This document shows, piece after piece, positions 47,697 to 59,300 of a stretch of 64,000 nt of DNA; positions within the stretch are counted from its first letter, which is position 1; each line of letters opens with the position of its first letter. Below the pieces are notes generated by a model that saw only the letters and a list, made by a program, of their open reading frames with translations, ran no database searches and was not told the DNA's origin. Origin of the DNA: Anthopleura xanthogrammica (taxonomy: Eukaryota; Cnidaria; Anthozoa; Actiniaria; Actiniidae); contig OZ025208.1 in assembly GCA_964019055.1 (NCBI GenBank), forward strand, positions 12,625,597 through 12,689,596. The letters run 5' to 3'. The position numbers and the translations under genes are program-made.

Positions 47697-48564
47697 CATT
47701 GCCAGAAATATGGGACATGAGCCTGCTCATCCATGCGCAATGATGCGTTTCAGCTTACAAAATAGCCGCCGAGTCTTATAGGAAATGTATGGGGAATATA
47801 GAGCTTCCTCTATTTACGGCGAATAGGGTTTTATTTCCTCTGAGCTCCACATCGCGACAAACAACCCACCCTACAAGCTACTAAATAAGCGTAAAATGAT
47901 CATTGAATCATGCGACATATTGGTTCCCGGACTACTTGCCTTCGAAAGGCTTCGAAAGCTCTAGATTCCATACATCGTCTATAAATCTGGCCACACTTGA
48001 CCCCAAAATCGTCTTATTTGAGCTCGAAAAAATTTAAAAGTAAAAGAGCTCCACCTCGATATCACCAAACGAGTGTTTAATAAATCCAAAACCGCTCAAA
48101 ATAGACAGCATGCCTTCAGAATGTAGGTTCCCAAGAAGCTTGAAGTTAGGTTAAATTTTAAGCGATTCGACGCGTTGTTAGCTCGTAGTTTTCAGTTAAA
48201 AATGACAAGAAACCACAGAGAACTGCTCCAAACAGTTTCAAAACCCCCTAAATATCGCCATTTTGTTTTTACGAGCTCCTATTGACTGCTGAGATACAAT
48301 AAGGAAGCTTAAAGTAACGATTTACGTTTGAAACTTGTTTCTTGTCCTTCATGGGCTTCCTGTGGTGAGGCTTATCAACAGAAAAATAATAGTTGTTCTT
48401 TTGATTGTCAATTAACTATTTTTTGGCAAGAATTGTTTTACTAACATCATAGTTGAATATAAATATGTGCTTGGAAACCATGTAGTTATATTTTTCCTCT
48501 AGAAAACCACTTCATTTTCATTAATGCGTAACACCGCTGACAATGTCCAATATTTCTGGCAATG
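47697..48564. mobile_element. 868 bp DNA element with ~22 bp inverted ends
   Basis: The left end cattgccagaaatatgggac and the right end tccaatatttctggcaatg are inverted copies. Removing 47697-48564 gives ttttggat/aattgatc, exactly the sequence of the intact ADA intron (around 62484-62500 on the minus strand). The insertion is therefore precise, with no obvious target-site duplication. No transposase frame is present. Confidence 0.7.
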
Positions 48565-48589
48565 AATTGATCTACGGACACGTTGAAAG

Positions 48590-49655
48590 TGCCATTATTA
48601 CATTATTTTATTGATTTATTACGTTCCTCCACAATATATTACAAACAATTCATCGTCAGACTTAGTAATCCATCTTGTTGTTCTTCTCTGAACAGCTTCT
48701 AATATATCAATATTACGTTTAGTGTAGGGGGTCCAGGTTTCACCAGCTTATTCTAATAAAGGTCTGACAAGACTACAATGCAACGTTTTCATAGTAACAA
48801 TGTCCTTCAAGTTCTTCAAGTCCCTGCAAGTTCTTTTTACAAGTCCTAAGACTTTATTGTTTCCATGACAGATCACTACTTGTAATCAAGGCCAAGTCTT
48901 TATACATGTTTACATGTTTACACTTTCCAAAGGTTGACCATTGATATTATATTTCCCAATTAAATAACTCCTTTTCCGGATTAATCTCATGATTTTACAT
49001 TTCTTAGTATTAATTCTCACCTTATTCTCCCTACTCCAATAAGATATCCTATCTTAATCATATCCATTTTGAAATCATTAGCAAATCCTGCAATCTGATT
49101 GGCTACAAAGTGTGCGATTTAAGCATTGATTGCACTATTTTGAATCATTAATTGCATCATTTTGTCAAACAATCACTTTTGAAGCTACATATAACTGTTG
49201 AGTATTTTAATATATTAAGTTTCAAAATGGAAATGATTAATAGGTAATAGAACTGAGTGTCTTGCAATTTTGGGCAGAAATCACACTCGTGATTAACAAA
49301 TTGCACTCCCGCTGCACGGTCGTGCAATTTTGTAATCACTCTTGCGATTTCAGCCCAAATTGCACTCAACTCAGTTCTATTACCATTATAAATCACCCTG
49401 AAAAGCTGACAGATCTTCTTGAGTATCAATAACCTTATACATTTTACTGTCATGAGCATATAAAGCAATTGAACAATCTTAACTGATTACCCCTGGTATT
49501 TCATCATTAATGCATACTATGAAAAATAATGGTCCTAACAAGGATCCTTGAGGAACACCAGAGGTAATGGTTAACCAATCAGAAACTTCTCCTTTCACTA
49601 CCACTCGCTGCTGACATTCTGTTAGGTAATCTCTGCACCAGTCAAGAAATCAAGC
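48590..49655 (-). pseudogene. CR1/L2-like LINE reverse-transcriptase fragment
   Basis: The minus strand at 49643-49440 encodes DWCRDYLTECQQRVVVKGEV and, further on, TSGVPQGSLLGPLFF and INDEIP, the classic reverse-transcriptase motif 4 region. The following YADD region is degraded (YAHDSKMYKVIDT). After the MITE insertion (49046-49392) it continues with RINTKKCKIM and, at the end, VRPLLE, ETWTPYTKRNIDILEAVQRR. Stops and frame changes show it is dead. The 3' end near 48590 has aataaatcaataaaataatg. It is 5'-truncated. Confidence 0.75.
49046..49392. mobile_element. ~345 bp nested-palindrome MITE, copy 2
   Basis: This is the reverse-orientation copy of 26303-26640, with near-identical blocks such as tgattggctacaaagtgtgc and caattttgggcagaaatcac. 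It interrupts the LINE coding sequence, which defines it as a later insertion. Confidence 0.7.
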
Positions 49656-49847
49656 TTTATCATTTTTCTTAGGTTTCTTCAGGTTTTCTAATCATTTTTT
49701 TTTTTTTTGCAGAGAAAGGGGAATACAATTACCAGCTTATACCCCTGAAAAACTCCGTAAATTCGTCAGTTTTCAATTAAACAAAAGATCCAAACCAACC
49801 TTGGAAAAGGTTTTGAAGTGTTTTCAAATATTCCTTCCAACGATAAA

Positions 49848-50473
49848 GTAAGTAGTAAATCAATGGTACAATTGAGGTGGGTGCAGTAGATAACAAATGA
49901 AACTAAGACAAATGCCATCTTTGTTTTACACATATATTAAGTAAGAAATGGTTTCTAAATGGGCTTTTTGAATTGCCTTTTAGCCCTCAAAATATGGTGC
50001 TCACTTACTTAAATGTGGTTTATAAAATTACTGAGTTCTAACATAATGTACTCTGATCTGGTTGAAGCGCATTTTGCATGAGACTATCTAAAATGTTGGG
50101 AAGCACAGGCAGTATGTACTGCTAATGTGCCACCTCTCACCAATGCGACTTGGGGTTTGAGTCCTGCTGGCTCGATGCTTTTTCTCACACATTCTTCCTT
50201 TTTTTAATTGATCGTAAAGGCTAGTTGAACTCATGGCGGCATGATGGCATTCCATCTCAAACGACAAGAGATTAATTCCAACATTTGAATCAGTCACTGA
50301 CTCCTTGGAAAATGATAACCAAAAATAGTTGACCCATAATTCCTGTCGGGGAACGTAATCAACTCAGCTGGATTTTGTTCACGTGATTGTGCAAACCTCC
50401 AGTTGGGCTTGACTTCATTCTAATACACCAAAAGGAAATTAATCTTCTGATGTATTTGATCTCTTTTCTACAG
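49848..50473. other. Fused intron where ADA exons 4-7 were lost
   Basis: Only the last part (from ~50440, tctgatgtatttgatctctt) resembles the intact gene's intron before exon 8. A sequence with a B-box-like ggtttgagtcc lies at 50153-50163 and could be a SINE remnant. Exons 4-7 are absent. Confidence 0.5.
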
Positions 50474-51336
50474 GTTTGTCCCACGTCCAGCCTGCTATCA
50501 GGGGCAGTCGAACCATGCTTCGCTACGCATCCAGTGAGAAAGTAAGAAAATCTGGTTTTTCAAGTTTTAATTTCATATTTTTGTGGTTCTGTCATAGAGA
50601 CTTGGACTTAGTGCACTTTGGCTGTTCTTGATTTTCAAACACGCTTTCATTTTACGCGTCGAGGGGTGTCATTCTGTTCGGAAAGTTCCGGAAAACTCGG
50701 TCTTCTGATTGAGGGAATCCACTTTTCCCGCTCTTTTCGGTTCTTCCGGTAGACGCGTGTACCATTTGTAAGAAGTTTGTCTGATTAGAATCATTCCAAC
50801 CAGATGGACGCCTTTGTTTGCCAATGAATTTGAACCCCAGACCACAGGCAACCCAAACACTAGAATATGACTTAATTTTCTTTTAAGGTTTGCAGAAGAC
50901 GGTATCAACTATTCTATCAACTCAGACGATCCGTTAGTCTGTAATACAAATGAAGAAAATGAATATAGAGTGTCGTACATCGACATTGGACTCAACGCTG
51001 GGGAGCTGACTAGAGCGGTAAGTATAAGATACGGAGTTAGATAATTTTTGTGAAGAAAAATATTTAAAATTATTTTGTCTTTTTACCAAAACAGACGTTC
51101 AACGCCGCGAAAGCAGCCTTCATTCCCGACGATGAAAAACACGACCTGATCGAATACTTGAAGGAGGTCCATGGGATACTTGGTGCTGTAAAACTGTAGG
51201 GGATAGATAACTAGCTGGTTAACCAATATTCCCATTCATCGATTCTTGGAAACACCTCTTCTAATATACATCATCATAGATGACGGTTCTCGGGGCTGGC
51301 TGGGTGGAATTGTCTTCATATGTGATTATTATCTAG

Positions 51337-51402
51337 GTTATTTTTTATTATTATTATTAATATTATTATTATTATTATTAATATTATTATTATTATTATT
51401 AA

Positions 51403-51445
<43 letters not shown>

Positions 51446-51446
51446 T
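51337..51446. repeat. (ATT)n microsatellite
   Basis: About 110 bp of tat/att repeats with occasional aat units. Confidence 0.9.
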
Positions 51447-51600
51447 AATTTGGTGGTTTTGATCGATTGGATGTGTCGTCACGTGACTTCAGTCGGTGAT
51501 TTTGGTTGGTTGGATGTGTCGTCATGTGACTTCAATCAGTGAATTCATTGGTTGCATATGTCATCACGTGACTTCAAATTGGTGGTTTTTACATGCGGTA
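51447..51600. repeat. Short ancestral form of the 43 bp minisatellite
   Basis: Three degenerate units of ttggttggatgtgtcgtcac and gtgacttcaatcggtga type. These are the reverse complement of the array at 55220-56175 in the opposite arm. Confidence 0.7.
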
Positions 51601-52394
51601 ATGATAAAACTAGTTTCGATTGCCGTCAATCAAAAACAAATTCATTTTCTCCCTTTTACATGCACTCTTTTAATTGAAGTCCACCCAAATTAGATTCCAC
51701 TGCTCCGCCCTTCGTCTCTAGTGGCTGAGAGGCCACAATAACCTCTTATTGATATTATTTTCTTGTGTTACGCGGTAAAGAAAGAAATAATACTAATGAG
51801 AATCACATAATAGGAAATTTAAAGCATTACACCAAGATATTAATATTATCTTGTATCCCTTTGATAATTCAATGTCTTTATAAATAATATTTTTACAAGA
51901 AAAAAAAGTAATATACTTTTAAGAATCAAAAATTAAAAATTCCTTATGAAATTTTAGAAACACATAATACATTGTACTAACTTTTATTTGATTTTTTTTT
52001 TAATTTGAATTATCTTTCTTATAGGAAAACGAAGTTAGCTCCTCCAGTAGGGCTTGATAGGAGTCGTTTTCAGTGCGCGTGCGGTTTGTTCCGAATTTCT
52101 CACCTTTTGTTTAAACCTTCTTTTGTTTTGTTTGGACGGGGGAGGGTGAGAGATTCGGGATGGGGTCGCATGCGCATGCGCGCTGGAAGCAGTTCTTAGA
52201 CTTTAAACTGGCTTACAGGCTTAAATCATTTTTCCATTTTTACAATATTGTTATTGTATTTATGGGTCACAAATAATGTGGGCTGGGTGGGTGGGTGGGT
52301 GGGTACGAACATATTTCTATGCATATATTTTGATATTAAATAGGAGTAGCTGGGAGGGTTTCTATATATTTCTCTATCTTAGTTAGTTATATTA

Positions 52395-52467
52395 ACACAA
52401 GAGCCACTCTGTGAAAATGTTAATAAAGCCATTATTATTATTATCATTATTATCATCATTATTATTA

Positions 52468-52526
<59 letters not shown>
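52395..52526 (+). mobile_element. Retroelement 3' end with (ATT)n tail
   Basis: The segment gagccactctgtgaaaatg is followed by ttaataaagcc and then ~95 bp of att/atc repeats. This is the form of a short LINE/SINE 3' end with a trinucleotide tail. It abuts the truncated GPCR sequence at 52525. Confidence 0.45.
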
Positions 52527-53035
52527 GATACATCGTGCGGAATTCGAACCACATAAAATCTGGTGTGGATTGTCCCTTGCGCGAAAAACCTTTAGTGCCA
52601 AAGTAATCATGAACGTAGTTTTAGTGCTTGTTATAGTAGTTCCATTCAGTATTATCGCTTACTGCTACTTTAAAGTATTCAAGAAAATACAAGAACACAA
52701 GAGAAACGTCGCTCCTGCCTGCAACCCAAACAGCCTGGGCACGAGTGTCCAAGAGATCAAGGTCACGTGGACCATGTTTGCAGTGCTGATTGGATATTGC
52801 GTAACATGGGTTTCAGTCATCATCGTTGTGTTGGTGTCGAACCATACGCGTATGCCACGTGAAGTTCACATATCAACTTCAATAAAGGTTATCGCAGCAA
52901 AAGCAACGATTGATAAGCCAAGAACACCTGTAAACAATGCTTTAATTAGCTGAAGATTCGAGACAACACTTAAAGAATCGAAAGAAGATTATCAAATGTC
53001 GATGAAAGGAATCGTAGTAATGACAGCGTTTTGTA
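52525..53035 (+). pseudogene. GPCR pseudogene, copy 5
   Basis: From attgatac at 52525 the sequence follows copies 1 and 2 from extracellular loop 2 onward: HRAEFEPHKIWCGLSLARKT, TM5 and TM6 with the TWVS variant. It reaches PREVHI at ~52870 and then departs. Homology resumes at 52983 (agattatcaaatgtcgatga), so TM7 with NPVIY is replaced by unrelated DNA. TM1-TM4 are missing and a retroelement tail sits at the break. It clearly belongs to the copy 1/2 subtype and is non-functional. Confidence 0.85.
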
Positions 53036-53889
53036 AGAAAACGTAAAAAAGCACTTTCTTCATACAACAAGGCATGTATAAAGACAGCACTCGTACACTT
53101 TAACACCAGACTAGATAATTTCCACGTACATTTCCTGTCAGGGGCGTAGCGAGAACCCAAGATCTTGAGGGGAGGGGGGCACCTAGGATACAAACGTAAA
53201 ATTTAGGTGGTTAACCAGAATAGAAAAGTAAAAATATTTGGGGCCGGGGGGCACGTATCCGCCCCTCCCTACGCCAGTGGCATTGGCATCATCCATCGAA
53301 CAAAAAGAAAACTCGACCCGAAAATTTTAGGGGGGGCGATCATTGATACAACTTCCTACAACTTTTTTCTTGTCGTACACAACAGTTGTGATCAAGTTGG
53401 TAGGGTTGAGTAAGCAGATTGTAAGGAAAAGTTGTACCGTGTAAATCGGCTTTTATAATTAGGCACCGGCTGAGCTTCCTGATCAATCTGTAATTCCTCC
53501 CGGGATAGCGATATTGGGGTCGAAATCTCGATGTGTGGAAGTATGGTCCTGGTCATTTAGTAAAATAATGCCAAAAAACCAGTCTCTTTAGCAAATAAAC
53601 TTTTAGATGGATCCATTTAGAAAGGACAAGGAAATTCTAAGTGCGCATATCCCCGGGATCAATAGGCCTTCTAAGTGTAACGTCAATCATATGTAAAAAC
53701 GACTTCAGGGTCCAAGATGAAAAGCAGTTCTATAAAGATTTTTCTTACTTTTTTTTCATGCCAGGATTTTTGTCAAAAGTTCCAATTGTTTCAGGTGGAA
53801 AATAATTATTTTGTGAAAATTTTGCCTTTGTTTTAATTGGCGGGTTTTGTGAGCGGTTGGACCCGGAAATACGTCAAATACAACAATTA

Positions 53890-54245
53890 TTTCATGGACT
53901 CATAAATAATGCACTTAGCAAGTTGTATGAATTAATCACTACTTACAACACTTCTTTATAATAATGTACACTACAAAATTTAATACTATATTCTATTATA
54001 CTCATATCTATACAATTTGAACGAAATTGTCAATAAGTTAGAATTGATTTAAAACTTAAAGTTCTACAAGTAAAATAAGAAATATTACATCGTTTCAATT
54101 CAAGTTCAACCCTGAATAACAGTATTCTACATCATATCTGCTTATGAAAAGTTGGCTTTAGGTTAGTGCCTTTGAGAACGTAAAATATCATTTTGCTTTT
54201 GGAGTTCTATGAACTCCCGCAACTCAAAGTCTTAAATCCGCTCCT
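53890..54245 (+). repeat. Diverged copy of the GPCR 3' flank
   Basis: gcaaaatttaatactatttt-like sequence, catgtacgctgc-like sequence and aactcaaaatctcaaatccgct-like sequence parallel 42460-43030 and 46810-47345. It shows that the broken receptor moved with its downstream flank. Confidence 0.6.
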
Positions 54246-54254
54246 GTACAAGCA

Positions 54255-54602
54255 TAAGGTCCAGTTACAGTGTGCAATTTTCTCAGCAACTTGTCTCGCA
54301 ATGCTTGAAAATATAGCGTTGCAGGTTGCCGAGGTGAGGTGTTATACTGCAATTTGTTCTAATCAACTTCCAACGACTTTAAAAATATCCCTTAAAATTG
54401 CGAGATAAGTTGCGGGAGGGGTGATACACTGTGCAATGGCGTTGCCAGTTGCTGCAATGCGTTGCGAAAAGTAAAACTGAGTTCTACTTCGTGCAACGCT
54501 ACGCGCAACAACAAAAATTGCGAGACAACCCCTGTTACACTGTACAATCCTTCAGCAGCTTGACAAGTTGCTGGGAAAATTGCACACTGTAACAGGGCCT
54601 TA
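54255..54602. mobile_element. MITE family B, copy 1
   Basis: This 348 bp element has ~39 bp inverted repeats with three mismatches (left gttacagtgtgcaattttct; the right end mirrors it). The inside has cgcaacaacaaaaattgcga-like palindromes. Copy 2 at 60513-60840 shares the layout. The ends TAAGG/CCTTA suggest a TA or TAA target. Confidence 0.75.
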
Positions 54603-55219
54603 AGAAAGCTATTGCAATGTTAAAAGGAAACCATTTTGATAAAAAGCAATTTCAGTGTCCTAAAATCGCATTCAAATGGTATTTAGGCAGCATTCCAATG
54701 ACAAGGAGCAATTTCAAAAATATTAAGGTAAAACTACTAAAGTAAAAACTAAGAAAAGATGATAAAAGAAAAATACTTTAAAAATAATCCTAATACACCT
54801 TCAAAAACCCGTCATTCTAAAAATACATGTTTGATTTCGCGATTGACTGCTACTTTCATATGAGAACGATAATTCCTTGGATATCAAATAAAAGTTTGAA
54901 TGTATTATTTGTGTTTCTAGAATTTCATAAGGAAGTATATTCCTTTTTTTCTCGTAAAAATATATTAACGAAGATATTGGATTATTTAAGGGAAATCTTT
55001 AAAATTCTTATTATTTGGTTCTCATTAGTATTATTTCTTTCTTTACCGCGTAACACAAGAAAATAATATCAATAAGAGGTTATTGTGGCCTCTCAGCCAC
55101 TAGTGACGATGGAGAAAATGAATTTGTTTTTTGATCGACGGCAATCGAAACTAGTTTTATCATTACCGCATCAATCTATTATAGACAGTTAACCTTTTAA
55201 AATGTCATGTAAAAATCAC

Positions 55220-56175
55220 CAATTTGAAGTCACGTGACGACACATCCAACCAACCAAAATCACCGACTGAAGTCACATAACGATAGCTTCAACCAACCAA
55301 AATCACCGATTGAATCACGTGACGACACATCCAACCAACCAAAATCACCGATTGAAGTAACAAGACGATAGCTTCAACCAACCAAAATCACCGACTGAAG
55401 TCACATGACGATAGCTTCAACCAACCAAAATCACCGATTGAAGTCACATGACGATAGCTTCTTCAACCAACCAAAATCACCGACTGAAGTCACATGACGA
55501 TAGCTTCTTCAACCAACCAAAATCACCGACTGAAGTCACATGACGATAGCTTCAACCAACCAAAATCACCGACTGAAGTCACATGACGATAGCTTCAACC
55601 AACCAAAATCACCGACTGAAGTCACATGACGATAGCTTCAACCAACCAAAATCACCGATTGAAGTCACATGACGATAGTTTCTTCAACCAACCAAAATCA
55701 CCGACTGAAGTCACATGACGATAGCTTCAACCAACCAAAATCACCGACTGAAGTCACATGACGATAGCTTCAACCAACCAAAATCACCGATTGAAGTCAC
55801 ATGACGATAGCTTCTTCAACCAACCAAAATCACCGACTGAAGTCACATGACGATAGCTTCAACCAACCAAAATCACCGATTGAAGTCACATGACGATAGC
55901 TTCTTCAACCAACCAAAATCACCGATTGAAGTCACATGACGATAGCTTCAACCAACCAAAATCACCGACTGAAGTCACATGACGATAGCTTCAACCAACC
56001 AAAATCACCGATTGAAGTCACATGACGATAGCTTCAACCAACCAAAATCACCGATTGAAGTCACATGACGATAGCTTCTTCAACCAACCAAAATCACCGA
56101 TTGAAGTCACATGACGATAGCTTCAACCAACCAAAATCACCGATTGAAGTCACATGATGACAACTCCAACCAACC
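55220..56175. repeat. 43 bp minisatellite, ~21 copies
   Basis: The unit ccaaccaaaatcaccgattg followed by aagtcacatgacgatagctt recurs every 43 bp, or 46 bp where ttc is duplicated. Each unit carries tcacatga (tcacgtga in the outer, older units). It lies 145 bp after the ADA stop codon. The other ADA arm has only ~3 units (51447-51600). Confidence 0.92.
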
Positions 56176-56319
56176 AAAATTTAAAAACATTGACGTATCT
56201 AGCTAATCAGAATCACCAAATTGTAGTCACGTGACGACAAAACAGCCAACCCCAAGAACAGTCATCTATGTTGATGTATGTGTTTCCAACAGTCGATAAT
56301 GGGAATACTAGTAACCCAG

Positions 56320-59300
56320 CTAGTCATCTATCTCCTGCAGTTTTACAGCACCAGGGATCCCATGGACCTCCTTCAAGTATTCGATCAGGTCGTGTTTTTC
56401 ATCGTCAGGAATGAAGGCAGCTTTCGCGGCGTTGAACGTCTGTTTTGAGAAATAAAGAAAATAGTTTGAAACATTTTTCTTCACGAAAATTATCTACCTG
56501 CCTATAAACCCCTTGCACGCGAGGTCAAAGCAGCATAATTTGGAGGACAAAGCAAAATAATTTTAACCTCCTGAGAATTGGAAACCTATTATTTTGCCCT
56601 CCAACTTGAGCTGCATTCCAACGTGCTGCAAGGGTCTATCTTACCGCTCTAGTCAGTTCCGCAGCGTTGAGTCCAATGTCGATGTACGACACTCTATATT
56701 CATTTTCTTCATTTGTATTACAGACTAACGGATCGTCTGAGTTGATAGAATAGTTGATACCGTCTTCTGCAAACCTTAAAAGAAAATTAAATCATATTCT
56801 AGTGTTTGGGTTGCCTGTGGTCTGGGTTCCAACTTTATCTGGCGATAGCCCACTTTCGATATTCTGGTTGAGAGATCACGCACAAATCAATTCAAGACGA
56901 GGCTACGGGGAAACAATGTTCTTTTATTTCCCTGGAGCCTCGTCTTGAATTGCTTTGTGCGTGATCACTCAACCAGAATATCGAAAGAGGGCTAATTGCA
57001 AGCAAAGGCATTCCAGCGTGCTCAGCCCTTCTCCTTGCCCCTCCTCTCCCCCCTCCCTCAACGCGCAAAATGAAAGCGTTGGAAAAACGGCCGATGTGTG
57101 CTTTTAAAATCCAAGTCTCTATGACAGACCACAAAAATATGAAATCAAAACTTGAAAAAAACAGATTTTCTTACTTTCGCACCGGATGTTTAGCGAAGCA
57201 TGGCTCGACGGCCCCTGTTAGCAGGCTGGACGTGGGACAAACCTGTTGAAAAGAAATCAAATACATCAGATGTCTCAGATTCACATTTCGTATTTAACAG
57301 CTTTTCACGCGCAGAATCTTCGTCCTGACAAAGTAGGTTTGGTGGACGTCAATCAAGGCGTTTCCATGGCATTCCACGTGCCTTGAAATCTTTGTGTTTT
57401 CCGGTAATGTCATGGAAACACTTTGATTGACGTTCACCAAAACCCTAGTGCCGCGACGGCAAACTGTACGATTTCACGCGTGCTATTGAGAAGCACTGTA
57501 AAAGGTGTTTGAAGCGACACACTCCGTTTTTGTCTGAGCTACTGTTATTGAGGAAGAAATGACTGGTGATTGGAACTCGTATTGACGCACCTCTAAGTGT
57601 ATACCCTTTTTAATTGCCTGCTCGTACAGAACAGAATCTTTTAGTATGTGATAACCGTGCCCGATTCTTTCTGCATGAAGTTGATCCAAGGCCTGATTCA
57701 AAGCAAAAAAGAACAACTTCCTTAATAACATGGACTGTAGGTATTCTGGTACTGTGAACCAGAAGGAAGGGAAGGAAGGGGAGCAAGGAAGGAAGGAATA
57801 AAGGAGGGTAGGAAGGAAGGAAAAAACACTGAAATTATTTAGAATTAAGTAATGCTGACAAAATATCTTAGTTTTGTAACAAAAGCCTTGATTATATTAC
57901 CTCTCTTATACTTGCTGCAGGCCCAGCCTCACCAGCATGAACTGTTCTGTGGATACCTAAACGTTTTGCTTCCTAGAAAAAAAAAACATCCAAAAAATCA
58001 TCATTTTTTCATAACATCCAAAATATACCTCTCTTTTCTTGTTGGTTGTAATGTTTTCCCATTTCAGACCATATGTCATTCTCTTGGAAATAAGATTCTT
58101 TGTTTGAGTTGTATTGATATTCATGTGTTGCTAAACAAGTCCAGGCTAGGGTTTTCAAATCCATAAATTTACTGTGTTTGTCTAATCCAGCCTCACCTTG
58201 AATCTATCGTTCTGTGGCCAGTCAAGCAAATTCGGGGAAGGTCTGTTATTCCCTCTTTTATTCATTTCATTTTCCATTTTTTTCTTTCTTGTCCCAACAC
58301 CCCAACATTTCTTTTATTCATTCTTTTCCTGATATCCCAACCTTTTCCTTTTCCCTTTTCCAATTTCTTTTCATTTTCCCATTTACTCTGATAGAGGCTT
58401 TGCACCATCAATCACGTGATGGCAGCTATGATGGGAGGCACAACAATAGAGTCTGTTTCCCCTGGCAAATGGAATTATTTTTTTCCTTTAAATCAGACCA
58501 GATTCAATTGTTTCTTCATCCTTTCATGGCTTCCGTCACATGATGGTGCAAAGTCTCTATTTCTAGGCCTGATCTATTACTTACTTCAAAAGCCATGACA
58601 TGATCTTTTACTGCAGGGACTTCTCCTTGTGATTCATCTCCTGCCAAGTCTATCCCAACAACACCTGCCTCTCGATACTCATTACACAACTTCAAAATAT
58701 CTAATGACCATTCTAGAATAAAAATAAAATAGCAATTTTGTTGAGTATACAGTATTTCAAAATCAAATCAAATCAAGTCTCTTTATTTAAGTGTCTATAA
58801 TCTTTCTAGTGCTTTCACACTAATTAGTGGCACTTTTCACTCACACACACTACCACTATAATTTTTAATAACGGTTGATGAAGGTTTTGTTGCTTGTTGC
58901 ATGTTGCTTACCAAGCTTGAAATATATGATATTCATATGTAAATCATGTCAGCACAGAAGAAAATATGCTGGAAAACGTGCAGACAAAGTATGAGAGAAT
59001 CCCATATTGTTGTGACCTTTCGCTGCTTAAATTCACATCACCTGTACTGCATTTTGGGCTTGGTATGCAACAAAACCTTCACCAACCTTTGAAATAGCTG
59101 TATAAACCCTAATGCAGAATGTAGCAATGCAGCTCAATTTGGAGGACAAAACAATAGGTTCCAATTCTCAGGAGATTGAAATTCTTTTTTTTTTTTGTCC
59201 TCCAAATGGAACTGCTTTGACATATGTTAATAGAGTCTATAGGTACTGCAGTAGTTTTTATACAAATTGCTGTAGTTATAGATGGATCTCACTAGTATGC

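Larger units (their letters stand above)
47667..49712. other. Intron 2 of the ADA pseudogene, filled by insertions
   Basis: In order it holds an 868 bp element with short inverted ends (47697-48564), a LINE reverse-transcriptase fragment on the minus strand (~48590-49655) and, inside that, a nested-palindrome MITE (49046-49392). The flanks match intron 2 of the intact gene. Confidence 0.7.
47469..51199 (+). pseudogene. Truncated adenosine deaminase copy (exons 4-7 lost)
   Basis: Exons recognisable by alignment to the intact copy are 47469-47501 (MVPPIKLRKSK), 47605-47666 (VELHVHLDG…), 49713-49847, 50474-50541, 50888-51017 and 51095-51199. They correspond to exons 1-3 and 8-10. The absent exons 4-7 (559 nt in the intact gene) carry the HAGE motif and the catalytic Glu, and 559 is not a multiple of three, so joining exon 3 to exon 8 shifts the frame. 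The last exon also ends five codons early (cag to tag). Intron 2 is swollen by an 868 bp DNA element and a LINE. The splice sites of surviving exons are still intact, suggesting a recent duplication. It cannot make a working deaminase. Confidence 0.85.
51200..54830. other. Centre of the ADA inverted duplication
   Basis: Positions 51200-52030 are the inverted counterpart of ~54830-56319 (shared words such as cttgtgttacgcggtaaaga). Between them lie (ATT)n tracts (51337-51446 and 52433-52526), a retroelement 3' end, GPCR pseudogene 5, a copy of the GPCR 3' flank (53890-54245) and MITE family B copy 1 (54255-54602). No intact gene is present. Confidence 0.55.

Noticed and set aside
52411..52953. 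180-codon frame as a complete membrane protein
   Set aside because: Its leucine run is the (ATT)n tail of a retroelement fused to a truncated GPCR; it is a pseudogene.
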